Shown: piece by piece, positions 54,701 to 61,712 of the stretch
How positions within the stretch are numbered: the stretch's first letter is position 1
Layout of the letters: each line of letters opens with the position of its first letter
From: Planctomycetota bacterium
GTDB lineage: Bacteria; Planctomycetota; UBA1135; GCA-002686595
Length of the DNA stretch: 64,000 nucleotides
NCBI GenBank assembly: GCA_020853575.1
Contig: JADYYP010000012.1
Span: forward strand, 124,001 to 188,000
Direction: 5' to 3'
Translations under genes and position numbers: made by a program
The notes under the pieces: model-generated
Databases searched by the model: none
Told to the model about the DNA's origin: nothing
Seen by the model: only the letters and a program-made list of their open reading frames with translations

Positions 54701-56748
54701 ATCTGACGAAGATCACGGGAAACGAAGGCGATTTCGCGCTCTTGCGCGTGCCGCTCCCAGCGGGAGCGCGCGTGATCGACGGCAGCGTGGCGTGTCCGCA
54801 GGCGGAGCGCGTCGAGGTCACGGCGGGCGAGATCATCGTGTACCTCGCCTCGCGCGTGGGCTTCTGCCGGCTCGAGTATGTCCTGCTCGGCGCCGCGCCG
54901 GGCAAGTACCACGTCCTGCCGGCGAGCATCCGCGGAGCATTCTCGCCGCGACGCGAGTGGACTCTGGCGCCCATGGCGCTCGCGGTGCTGGCGCGCGGTG
55001 AGGAGACGCACGACGTCTACCGAGCGACGCCCGACGAGCTGTACCACAGGGGAATCGCCAAGTTCGAGGCCGGCGACCGCGCCGGCGCGAGCGCGTTGCT
55101 GCGCGAGCTCGTGGATGCGTACGAGGCGCGCTTGCGCGACACGAACCTGAGCCGCTCCTCGGAGGTGCTGCTGATCGACGCCATCGAGCGCCGCTCGTCA
55201 CGCGACATCGTGCGCTTCTTCGAGATCCTGAAGGAGAAGAACCCGGACGTGTACGTGCCCTTCGAGTCGGTGCTGGCGGTGGGGGCGGCGTACCGCGAGC
55301 TCGAGGAGCACGAGCGCGCGCTGTCGATCTTCCGCGCGACGATCGAGGAGACCTTCGGCAAGGAGCTGCGCGTCGTCGGCACGCTCGAGGAGCAGCGCGA
55401 GCACGACGGGGCGCTGCGCACCCTGGCGCGGCTGTGCGCCGAGTATCCCGATGCGTCGGGGGTTCTCGACGCGTCGCTGAGCCTCGCCGACAAGCTCCTG
55501 GCGCTCGCGCCCCGCGCGCACGCCGAGCCGAGCCTGACAGCGAAGAAGCGCACGCGCATCCAGTTGATCCTCGAGTCCATCTTCGAGCTGCAGCGCTTCG
55601 TGGCGCTGCATCCGCGCGATCCCCGCGCGCCGGAGGCCGCGCTGAACTTGGTGACGGCCCATCTGTCGCTCGACGATTACGCCGCCGCGTCCAGGCTGGG
55701 ATCCGAGTTCGCCGAGGTGTTCAAGGAGCCGCGCTACGCCGACGCGTTCTCGTACTCGCGCGCCGTCGCGGAGTGGTACCTGGGGCACGACGACAAGGCC
55801 CTGGACCTCCTGGAGGTGATCGCGAAGGCCGAGTACGTCGACGAGGACGGCAAGAAGTCGCCGTCGGTCAACCGCGAGCTCGCGCTCTACATCCTGGCGC
55901 AGATCCACCACGCGCGGCAGGACTTCGCGCGCGCCTCCGAGCGCTACGAGAGTGTCGCCGAGCAGTTCGTGGACGCGCGCGAGGCGCTGGCGAGCCTGCG
56001 CGAGAAGCGCATCGCTTTGAAGGAAGTCACCGAGGTCCGGCCCGGGCAGCCCGTCAAGCTCGAGCTCTCACACCGCAATGTCGCGCAGGCCGAGCTCTTG
56101 GTCTATCCCGTGGATCTGATGACGCTGTACCTGCGCGAGAAGAACCTGTCCAACGTGACCGCGGTCAACCTCTCGGGCATCGCGGCGACCGTGCGGCGCG
56201 ATGTGACGCTGTCGGCCAAGGAGGGCATGCGACCGACGACCACGAGCGTGGAGCTCGGCGTGCTCGAGCCCGGCGCATATCTCGTCATCGGGCGGGGCGG
56301 CGAGCTGCACGCCTCGGGTTTGGTGCTCGTTTCGCCGCTCGAATTGGACGTCAAGGAGGACGCGGAACACGGAGAGCTGCGCGTGCAAGTCATCGAGCAA
56401 GGAACGAACAAGTACGTGCGCAACGCGGACGTGCGCGTGATCGGCACGCTCAACAGCGACTTCGTTTCGGGCCGCACCGACCCGCGCGGGTTGTTCGTCG
56501 CCAGCGGCATCTCTGGCTCCGCGACCGTGATCGCGCGCAGCGGCGACCGACAGTACGCGTTCTATCGCGGAGCGCGCGCTCTCGCCGTCGTGGCCTCGAA
56601 ACCCAAGCAACAAGTCGAGCAACTGGACCAGGAGTATTTCGACAACGTGCTGCGCTTCAACGAGGCCGCGCAGAACGAGCGCGGGAAGAACTGGTCCGAC
56701 GAGCTGAACCGCGACCGCAAGGGAGTGCAGATCCGCCAAGTGAAGTGA
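48742..56748 (+). CDS. Giant alpha-2-macroglobulin-like lipoprotein with N- and C-terminal TPRs
   Basis: A 2,668-residue lipoprotein (SLGLLSC at ~20-26, then SAP). Domains: N-terminal TPR/helical solenoid (~60-580); MG-type beta domains (~590-1290) with the MG2 phrase SVYRPGESVRW (~795-805); a Gly/Arg-rich bait-like linker (~1330-1370); an A2M family domain (~1372-1500, GLAFWTPSVTTDAKGEATLEF); an alpha-alpha barrel-like TED region (~1580-1880); and a second TPR region (~2095-2430) with a final beta domain. The thioester motif GCxEQ is not present; that place reads ALGHTPLLVRSIESNS. Bacterial A2M-like proteins trap proteases or act in envelope repair, but the missing thioester and TPR ends argue for a scaffold. 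The ATG at 48742 begins the signal peptide. Confidence 0.85.
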   Translation: MIDFQRGVRGWARRTALVLSLGLLSCSAPANPPQDATAASVSNASKGFGVPDAVRAALLKGEFDRALAGIDAAAADKPEQSEWWAYLRGSTLAQARRLEAALEAFQALEAREPASSFRSKARFARADVLREMGRVREAESIYEAEATRLLSERRQVELAAIYFEFADALSTPQARDAAGPNKLDYARAIVLYGKVLELDVPAATRERAQYRQVVCARAQERWDDVVQLCERYRATFDPTVKGARSAGTHVFEVLLGSAQARLNSKNLAGARIALEDLIAALDDARAGASPWEAWRAERDGPALLGLDTLETEAHFALAETYETGDATANLLAIAALRRILARFPAHERGAQVHFAIAERLERSARSEEALAAFARVIEWNDGPQASAEALERSAAFRRDALYRRAVLLLGLERFADGIAALSDYVARFPTGPDWTSAQQGIVDAEFAIGASALRDQKFDDARRAWSEFLARRPLDPRSPQVQFDLAALCVTQATALRESARKDGREAAAADLEALFRSAIEQWRRVQAKYAKSELASRALLEIGKLEELELGNLEAAVLAYRECTFGSAAGEASQRLVELTQPSLVLSTERAWRTDEKARVKLWARNLEKLVVEVYALDLEAYFRKNLGHAGVDDLDLDLIASDQKFEAAFEGFAPYKPLQRDVELPVTGAGVWAVAVTAGELRATTLVVSSDIDLTTRRSALQGLAFAQDARTGAAARGVRVLFAGRAPDGTPAIVEGTTGDDGTALVSLAALDANVPVNTLGLRQGHAASTLGSAVAARFTDTLAARGSLFTDRSVYRPGESVRWRALVREVLEGRLAVEAGAKLALAVRDEQGRLVHAQDVVASKFGSVHGEWALDADAPLGTYVATVTTPRGTQVTGQFEVKLYQAPRVRLELESGREVYYRGETIELVARASYAWGEPLAGTPVRIEFGRLYELTTDARGEARFALPSRDIFGEREVQIRALLPQENASARTTVLVASSEFGASLSVAEPTVLAGSSFDVELRTRVFGGAPIAKAMKLEVLLRRATGGTWTEEKQDERQLATDAQGIAHTTLQLARGGTYMLRARAVDRFDNPIEAELALFVSGDDDPQRLRFVVATHQLDVGQVAQLELVHRGAPGLALVTFEADTLLEHRVVQLASGVNRIEARIDHAHFPNFFVSAAFMRRGQLWTDTTGFDVARSLAIELTPERTPLAPGDTARVRVRVRDSLGRPVEAELSLAVVDDGIFDLYPDLTRALSELSLAPRRPALFTTSSSALFAYAGRTQSIASAVLREAERARRAELERAERGAALSELDDVSKAGAPVTPGAVSTGSDEFFLGRGLEGERPGEPEGNAVGVGGGAAGRFGGRRSAKARGGAGAESDTPLEDLRDRGLAFWTPSVTTDAKGEATLEFSMPRESARWRVTARGCDAAELFGDARATLVTRSEFEVELRAPTELVEGDAPRFVARVHNQTGMTGKAKLTLRTRLGDEQQTYPLEVALGEAAQTEVVFPGLAPLARAGELVLELTAEAELTGTARSGSDAEKISARPYRPSSSTHVSSRVRPWGFEVLDAASGVLDREVRFELALDPARKCRDQRLELDLGPSIDALLVDAALGHTPLLVRSIESNSGTAAELLGACELLEAFESNGRGAAGSSAVVRARAQALVARLASAQHSSGTWGWSGASGVAHAESSALALVALASAATRGLEVPYTAVSSGKEALVRLFREASQQADESKALLSWAMAAHEIADFGALNRLHRQRATLSPAALAFTALALARSDRAAMATEVADELEKRASDFVAPTPRPTCRFALDGNAIWSRSELEMTAFAALALQRAKPASGRIAPALEFLLAQRPWFDARARGMAVAALARRAASLGVAAPNLRVTVDVGGTTRTLELDAARPGSTVAFDLAGRDRVSVALRVEGRGEPHFSAVLRGFSQQFESKSDVRATQSYAAETQREQGRAVQAGFSVLQDQTGAWVNTVTELEFGATTRAQLELYDLTKITGNEGDFALLRVPLPAGARVIDGSVACPQAERVEVTAGEIIVYLASRVGFCRLEYVLLGAAPGKYHVLPASIRGAFSPRREWTLAPMALAVLARGEETHDVYRATPDELYHRGIAKFEAGDRAGASALLRELVDAYEARLRDTNLSRSSEVLLIDAIERRSSRDIVRFFEILKEKNPDVYVPFESVLAVGAAYRELEEHERALSIFRATIEETFGKELRVVGTLEEQREHDGALRTLARLCAEYPDASGVLDASLSLADKLLALAPRAHAEPSLTAKKRTRIQLILESIFELQRFVALHPRDPRAPEAALNLVTAHLSLDDYAAASRLGSEFAEVFKEPRYADAFSYSRAVAEWYLGHDDKALDLLEVIAKAEYVDEDGKKSPSVNRELALYILAQIHHARQDFARASERYESVAEQFVDAREALASLREKRIALKEVTEVRPGQPVKLELSHRNVAQAELLVYPVDLMTLYLREKNLSNVTAVNLSGIAATVRRDVTLSAKEGMRPTTTSVELGVLEPGAYLVIGRGGELHASGLVLVSPLELDVKEDAEHGELRVQVIEQGTNKYVRNADVRVIGTLNSDFVSGRTDPRGLFVASGISGSATVIARSGDRQYAFYRGARALAVVASKPKQQVEQLDQEYFDNVLRFNEAAQNERGKNWSDELNRDRKGVQIRQVK

Positions 56749-56752
56749 AGGG

Positions 56753-56786
56753 GTGCATCGCCCGGAGGCGATTCGCGTCGATGCAC
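56753..56786 (+). terminator. Hairpin after the giant lipoprotein gene
   Basis: GTGCATCG (56753-56760) pairs exactly with CGATGCAC (56779-56786). A smaller GCGA/TCGC stem can form inside the loop. It starts 5 nt after the stop codon. There is no T-tract, so it may work with Rho or protect the 3' end. Confidence 0.5.
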
Positions 56787-57070
56787 GGCCGACCGACGCC
56801 CGCGAGCGCGCGGCGGACTCGGAGTCCCCGCGGCGCATTCCCACAGGTGGGCCCGCGCTCGGGGATTTCGCTGGGAGTCGGTGAAACTCTGTGCGTTGGT
56901 CCGGACACTGACCCTCGTGCGCAGCGGTGCTCGTCCCGGGCACCGCTCGCAATTTTCTCGAGCTCGCCTGTGAGTCGCGCGTCCCAGCGGCACGCTTGCG
57001 CCACGCGCTTCGGCGAGCAGCCAGACCCAAGAAGTGAAGGACGGTCTCGTGAAGTCTCGCGGAAGTGAAC

Positions 57071-57143
57071 GCTCGCGGAGAAGTCGAGATGCGAGCTCTC
57101 GGCGTGTGATGCGCCGTCGCTCGGTGGGCACCGGAAGTCGAGA
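57071..57143 (+). repeat. Dispersed intergenic hairpin repeat, copy 4 (long form)
   Basis: GCTCGC (57071-57076) pairs with GCGAGC (57091-57096) around a 14-nt loop. It then keeps TCTCG, TGCGCCGTCG (57110-57119) and CCGGAAGTCGAGA (57131-57143). Unlike the other copies it lies 322 nt after the nearest stop codon and 76 nt before the next start. Confidence 0.65.
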
Positions 57144-57219
57144 CCGCGAGCCCCTCACCGACCTCTGTGAGCGAGAAGCCCCGATCCGGCCGACAACGGA
57201 TCATCCCAGGAGAATCCTC

Positions 57220-58107
57220 ATGAAGTGCTTCGCCACTGTCGGTTCGGCTGCGCTGGTGCTCGCTGCCGCGGTCATGGGCCTTTCCAGCGCTCCAACCCAA
57301 GGTACCGGACGGCCGTCACCCGAGGTGATGCCGTCCGAGCCGGTGTTCCTCACGCGGCGACCGGCGCCTGGATTGGTCTCGAGGCTCGGCGTCGACATGG
57401 TGAAGCGCCACATCACGATCGACAGCACCTACAAGCGAAATGGCGCGGTCGAAGTCTCGCGCCATGCGTTCCTACCGACCGCCTATTGGCCCACGAGTCT
57501 GGCCACGTTCGATGCAGAGCGCATCGTCGTCGCCGGGAAGCGCAGCAATGGTGCGACCGTCGTGGAGCTGTGGCGGCTGACATTGCCGAGCGTGCTCGAG
57601 GTGGCGGACGAGAACACGTCGGGGATGAACTATGCGATCTCGGATGCGAGCGTGAGTGAGCTCACGCCGCTCTACGACGCTGCAGTGAGTGGGCGCGACA
57701 CGGTGTGCGGCATGACGCGCATGCTCGGCACGGGCGGGGCGGAGCCTGCGATGCTCGTGCGCTTCTTCGACTCCAAGCAACTCGTGCAGATGGGGCTCGG
57801 GCAGTTCTTCGACGGGACGGCGGACCCCGTGAGCACGTGGACCGTGCGTGCCACGCCGGTGCCGAGCGGGAGCGCGACCGTGCAACCCGAGCTCAACCGC
57901 AAGGACTTGCACGAGTGGATTGCACTGCGGCACGCCACCCACGGCTACGTGTACTACCTGCAGACGCTCAGTGGCAACGGACCCGCGCTGGTGTTCACCG
58001 ATCACGACCGCGACCGCCAGTTCGATGCGACGGTGCTGGTCGAACTCTCGGACTGGGTGCAGACCTGGACTGGCGACCCGGCGCAGATCCTGGCCCCTGA
58101 GTATTGA
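57220..58107 (+). CDS. Secreted protein of unknown function
   Basis: A 295-residue exported protein with signal MKCFATVGSAALVLAAAVMGLSSAP (probable cut after SSA or nearby). It has the strongest ribosome site in the window (CCAGGAGAATCC before ATG). No family was recognised. The mature part has mixed beta/alpha character (GVDMVKRHITIDSTYKR; YWPTSLATFDAERIVVAGK; HGYVYYLQTLSG; DHDRDRQFDATVLVEL), and the last part resembles a propeller-type calcium-like D-x-D-x-D stretch (TDHDRDRQFDAT). It sits alone behind a 471-nt spacer. It is probably extracellular or periplasmic. Confidence 0.65.
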   Translation: MKCFATVGSAALVLAAAVMGLSSAPTQGTGRPSPEVMPSEPVFLTRRPAPGLVSRLGVDMVKRHITIDSTYKRNGAVEVSRHAFLPTAYWPTSLATFDAERIVVAGKRSNGATVVELWRLTLPSVLEVADENTSGMNYAISDASVSELTPLYDAAVSGRDTVCGMTRMLGTGGAEPAMLVRFFDSKQLVQMGLGQFFDGTADPVSTWTVRATPVPSGSATVQPELNRKDLHEWIALRHATHGYVYYLQTLSGNGPALVFTDHDRDRQFDATVLVELSDWVQTWTGDPAQILAPEY

Positions 58108-58225
58108 ACGCGCGGCGCCCGCGCTCCGACATCGAAGCATGGCCCGGCGGCACCCGCCGACGCTGGCGAAATCGCGAGTCGTGTGAGTTCGTCGCGCGGC
58201 GCTCGCTCGATATGTTGCCTGCTGC

Positions 58226-59422
58226 ATGCGAACCGCGGATGCAGCGATCATCGGAGCCGGGATCGTCGGGCTCGCGACGGCGTGGAAGCTCGTCGAGAGC
58301 CGCCCGCGCGTGCGCGTGATCGTGCTCGACAAGGAGAGCGACGTTGCGCGCCACCAGACCGGCCGCAACTCGGGCGTCGTGCATTCGGGGATCTACTACA
58401 AGCCCGGCTCGCTCAAAGCGCAGACCTGTCGCCGCGGGAAGGCGCTGCTCGAGAGCTTCTGCCGCGAGCACCAGGTGGCCTTCGAAGCCTGCGGCAAGGT
58501 GGTCGTGGCCACCGATACGCGCGAGCTCCCGCAGCTCGACAAGATCACCGAGCGCGCGCGCGCGAATGGCGTGCAGTGCGAGCGCATCGATCGCGCGCGC
58601 TTGCTCCAACTCGAGCCCCATGCGGCGGGCGTCGAGGCGTTGCACGTCCCCGAGACGGGGATCGTCGACTACATCGGCATGTGTCGGCGGTTGGCGGCGC
58701 TCGTGCGGCTGCGCGGCGGTGAGGTGCTCACGGACGCGCGCGTCACGGCGCTGCACTCGCGCGCGGCTTCGGTCGTGCTGGAGACGACGCGCGGGGAGGT
58801 CGAGGCGCGGCTGGCGATCAACTGCGCAGGCCTGCACAGTGATCGCATCTTGCAGGCGACCGGAGAGGCGCGACCCGCGCGCATCGTTCCATTCCGAGGC
58901 GAGTACTACGAGCTGGTTCCCCAGGCCCACGGGCTGGTGCGGAACCTGATCTACCCGGTGCCCGATCCGAGCTTCCCGTTCCTCGGCGTGCACTTCACAC
59001 GCATGGTGAAAGGCGGCGTCGAGTGCGGCCCCAATGCCGTGCTGGCACTGTCCCGAGAGGGCTATCACTGGGACGACGTGCGTTTGAGCGAGCTCGCGGA
59101 CGCGCTCGGCTACGTGGGCTTCTGGCGCTTGGCGGCGCGCAACTGGCGCACGGGCAGCGGTGAGGTGTGGCGCTCGCTTTCCAAGCGCGCCTTCACCAAA
59201 GCGCTGCAACGCTTGTTGCCCGAGATCCGCGCGGAGCACTTGGTGCCGGCGGAAGCGGGCGTGCGTGCCCAAGCGTTGGCGCGCGACGGTTCGTTGGTCG
59301 ACGACTTCCTGATCCGCGAGAGCGGCCACGTGGTGCACGTGCTCAATGCACCCTCGCCCGCGGCGACGGCGTCGCTGGCGATCGGTGAGAGCATCGCGGC
59401 GCGCGCCTTGGAGCGCATCTGA
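58226..59422 (+). CDS. lhgO: L-2-hydroxyglutarate oxidase LhgO
   Basis: A 398-residue FAD-dependent oxidase (DAO superfamily) that turns L-2-hydroxyglutarate into 2-oxoglutarate. The FAD loop is IIGAGIVGLATAWKL (~8-22). HQTGRNSGVVHSGIYYKPGS (~43-62) is the signature of this subgroup. VPETGIVDYIGMC, NCAGLHSDRI, PFRGEYYEL and the closing HVLNAPSPAATASLAIGE (~370-387) also match. Length fits the family (~400). The ATG at 58226 has no clear ribosome site. The next gene starts 2 nt after its stop. Confidence 0.93.
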   Translation: MRTADAAIIGAGIVGLATAWKLVESRPRVRVIVLDKESDVARHQTGRNSGVVHSGIYYKPGSLKAQTCRRGKALLESFCREHQVAFEACGKVVVATDTRELPQLDKITERARANGVQCERIDRARLLQLEPHAAGVEALHVPETGIVDYIGMCRRLAALVRLRGGEVLTDARVTALHSRAASVVLETTRGEVEARLAINCAGLHSDRILQATGEARPARIVPFRGEYYELVPQAHGLVRNLIYPVPDPSFPFLGVHFTRMVKGGVECGPNAVLALSREGYHWDDVRLSELADALGYVGFWRLAARNWRTGSGEVWRSLSKRAFTKALQRLLPEIRAEHLVPAEAGVRAQALARDGSLVDDFLIRESGHVVHVLNAPSPAATASLAIGESIAARALERI

Positions 59423-59424
59423 CC

Positions 59425-60510
59425 ATGGTCGAATCGAGGACCTATCCCAGCGAGCGACTGGTCGAGTTCAGCTCGCGCATGTTCCGCCATTTCGGGGTGC
59501 CGGCGCACGAGGCCGCGCTCGCCGCGGACGTGCTCGCCGCCGCGGACCTGCGCGGCATCGACTCGCACGGAGTGGCCCGACTGCACAGCTACTTCGACAT
59601 GCTCGAGCTCGGCCGCATCAACCCGCGTCCCAAGCCGCGCATCGTGCGCGAGACACCCAGCACGGCGACCGTCGACGGCGACAACGGGTTGGGCTTGGTC
59701 GTCGGTCCGTGGGCCAACGAGGTCGCGCTGCGCAAGGCACAGGCCGTCGGTTCGGGCTGGGTCAGCGTGTGCAATTCCAATCACTATGGCATCGCCGGCT
59801 ATTACCCGCTCAAAGCGCTCGAGCGCGATTTGATCGGTTGGTCGATGACGAACTCGACCAAGCTCGTGGCGCCGCTGTGGGGCGCGGAGCGCATGCTCGG
59901 AACGAATCCGATCGCGATCGCGTTCCCGGGGCTGGAGGAGCCGCCGATCGTGATCGATCTGGCGACGCCCGCGGTGGCCTACGGCAAGATCGAGATCGCC
60001 AAGCGCCGCGGGGAGCGCATCCCGCGGGGCTGGGCGATCGACGCGCGCGGCGAGCCGACCGAGGATCCGCAGGGCATGATCGACGGCGGCGCGCTGCTGC
60101 CGCTCGGTTCGGACCGAGAGCACGGCGGTCACAAGGGCTACGCGCTGGGGATGATGGTCGACGTGTTGGTCGCGGTGTTGTCGGGCGCCAACTGGGGGCC
60201 GTTCACTCCGCCGTTCGCGTTGCGCCAAGAAGTTCCGGCGCGTTCGGTGGGCAAGGGCATCGGCCACTTCTTCGGAGCGCTGCAGATCGCGGGCTTCATC
60301 GAGCCGCTGGAGTTCAAGCGCCAGATCGACGACCTGGTGCGCACCTTCCGCGCGACGCGGCCCGCTCCGGGCACCGCGGGCCCGCTGATTCCCGGCGATC
60401 CCGAACGCGAGGCGCACGCGGAGCGTTCGCGCAACGGAGTCCCGCTGGTGCTGCCGGTCGTCGAAGACCTGCGCGACATCTCTCGGCGCACGGGCGTGCC
60501 CTTCGACTGA
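59425..60510 (+). CDS. Ldh-family (malate/L-lactate/ureidoglycolate-type) NAD(P)-dependent dehydrogenase
   Basis: A 361-residue protein of the Ldh_2 family (YiaK/AllD/malate dehydrogenase type, distinct from classical LDH). Motifs: LRGIDSHGVARLHSYFDML (~45-63), DGDNGLGLVVGP, CNSNHYGIAGYY (~115-126, catalytic His), MTNSTKLVAPLWG, GTNPIAIAFPG, and GGHKGYALGMMVDVL near 233-247. Family members reduce or oxidise 2-hydroxy acids such as malate, sulfolactate or lactate. The pairing with LhgO (2-nt gap) suggests shared 2-hydroxy-acid metabolism, for example clearing 2-hydroxyglutarate or recycling a related acid. The exact substrate is not readable. Confidence 0.87.
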   Translation: MVESRTYPSERLVEFSSRMFRHFGVPAHEAALAADVLAAADLRGIDSHGVARLHSYFDMLELGRINPRPKPRIVRETPSTATVDGDNGLGLVVGPWANEVALRKAQAVGSGWVSVCNSNHYGIAGYYPLKALERDLIGWSMTNSTKLVAPLWGAERMLGTNPIAIAFPGLEEPPIVIDLATPAVAYGKIEIAKRRGERIPRGWAIDARGEPTEDPQGMIDGGALLPLGSDREHGGHKGYALGMMVDVLVAVLSGANWGPFTPPFALRQEVPARSVGKGIGHFFGALQIAGFIEPLEFKRQIDDLVRTFRATRPAPGTAGPLIPGDPEREAHAERSRNGVPLVLPVVEDLRDISRRTGVPFD

Positions 60511-60588
60511 GGCAAGTGGGCTCGTTCGAGCGCGACCGGCGCGGGGCCGCGGCGCGCCACAGCCCGCGGATCGCGCTACAACACTGGC

Positions 60589-61677
60589 ATGTGGACCCCG
60601 ACCCTGCTCGCCGTCGCGTCGCTCGCCAGCCAGACCCCTGACACCAAGCTCGCCGTCCAGGAGCTGTGGTACCTCGAGTTCTCTGGAGGTCGGCGTTTCG
60701 AGGTCTCGCCGCAGTTGTTGGCCTTGAGCGAGCCGAACGGCGTGTATGCCAATGATCCGGTGAGCGGCGAGTCGCGCTGGTTCCGCACGGACCTGGGCGA
60801 AGGCGTGAGTCGCCCGGAACTCGACGACGACGTGGTCGTGGTGAGCGTCGCCAAGGCCCGCAGCGCCGAAGGTCCGACCGCACCCGCGACGTTCGCGCTC
60901 GACGCGAACACCGGCGAAACGCTGTGGCGCAGCCCACTCGGCGCGGCGGAAGGCCTGACCGTCGTCGGTCCACACGTGGTCGGCATCGGCAGCATGTCGA
61001 GCGACGGGAAGATCGCGCTCGTCGGATTGAAACGCGCTGACGGAGCGCTCGCCTGGACGCGTGAGCTCGACGGGCTGCGCAAGCTGAGCGCCGCACCCGA
61101 GCCCGCGGGCGAGCTGGTCTTGTGCCGCGTCGACGAGACGCTCGTCGCCGTGCGCGCCTCCACTGGTGATGTCGCGTGGCGCAGTCCGAGCTCCGAGCTG
61201 TCGATGGACGCGCGCTCGAACGGTGAGCTGGTGGTCGCGCTGGGCTCCGACGGCGAACAAGGCGTCGTGCGCGGGCTGATCGCGAGCAGCGGCGCTCGCA
61301 AGTGGGTGTATCCGCTGAGCGCCCCCGCCACGGGACTCGAGATCCTCGGCGAGCAGGTGCTCGTGTTCGACTGGAAGGGTCAGCTCATGTGCCTGGAGCT
61401 CGCCACGGGCAAGGAGCGTTGGAGCGTCGCGGCCGAAGGCGGATCGAGCGTCGACCCGCTGGTGTGCGGGCAGGTCGTGCTGGTCCAGTGCATCCTGCGC
61501 GGAAATTCGAAGCCGACGTGGCGCTGGGTGGGCTTCGACTTGAAGGATGGCGCGCCGCTCGGCGCCGTGCTCCAGGCCGATGAGATCGACACGCTCGAGG
61601 TCGGCGCCGGACGACTGTGGTGGTCGCGGCCGAAACTCGGCGTGCTGCAGAGTCTGGCGCTCGAGCGCAAACCCTGA
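60589..61677 (+). CDS. PQQ-like beta-propeller protein
   Basis: A 362-residue protein, probably exported (MWTPTLLAVASLASQ). It is built of repeated PQQ-type blades: TFALDANTGETLWRSPL, GLKRADGALAWTREL, LVAVRASTGDVAWRSPS, GLIASSGARKWVYPL and LMCLELATGKERWSV. No catalytic PQQ-dehydrogenase residues are apparent, so it is likely a structural or binding propeller like BamB-type or other planctomycete PQQ-like proteins. It is convergent with the partial gene at 61713 and lies 78 nt after the dehydrogenase gene. Confidence 0.8.
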   Translation: MWTPTLLAVASLASQTPDTKLAVQELWYLEFSGGRRFEVSPQLLALSEPNGVYANDPVSGESRWFRTDLGEGVSRPELDDDVVVVSVAKARSAEGPTAPATFALDANTGETLWRSPLGAAEGLTVVGPHVVGIGSMSSDGKIALVGLKRADGALAWTRELDGLRKLSAAPEPAGELVLCRVDETLVAVRASTGDVAWRSPSSELSMDARSNGELVVALGSDGEQGVVRGLIASSGARKWVYPLSAPATGLEILGEQVLVFDWKGQLMCLELATGKERWSVAAEGGSSVDPLVCGQVVLVQCILRGNSKPTWRWVGFDLKDGAPLGAVLQADEIDTLEVGAGRLWWSRPKLGVLQSLALERKP

Positions 61678-61712
61678 GCGAAGTTGCCGCTCGCGTTCCT
61701 CCGCGCGCTCGC

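Larger units (their letters stand above)
56749..57219. other. 471-nt spacer after the giant lipoprotein gene
   Basis: No gene is supported here; the reading frames in it lack family features. It holds a hairpin directly after the stop codon (56753-56786), one copy of the dispersed repeat (57071-57143) and a strong ribosome site for the next gene (AGGAGA near 57209). A promoter is expected between, but no clear -10/-35 pair was found. Confidence 0.5.

Noticed and set aside
50173..55047. A 1,624-codon open frame on the minus strand opposite the giant lipoprotein gene.
   Set aside because: It is rich in Arg, Gly, Ala and His with no family motif, and the plus strand carries clear MG2/A2M and TPR sequence. 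High GC keeps antisense frames open.
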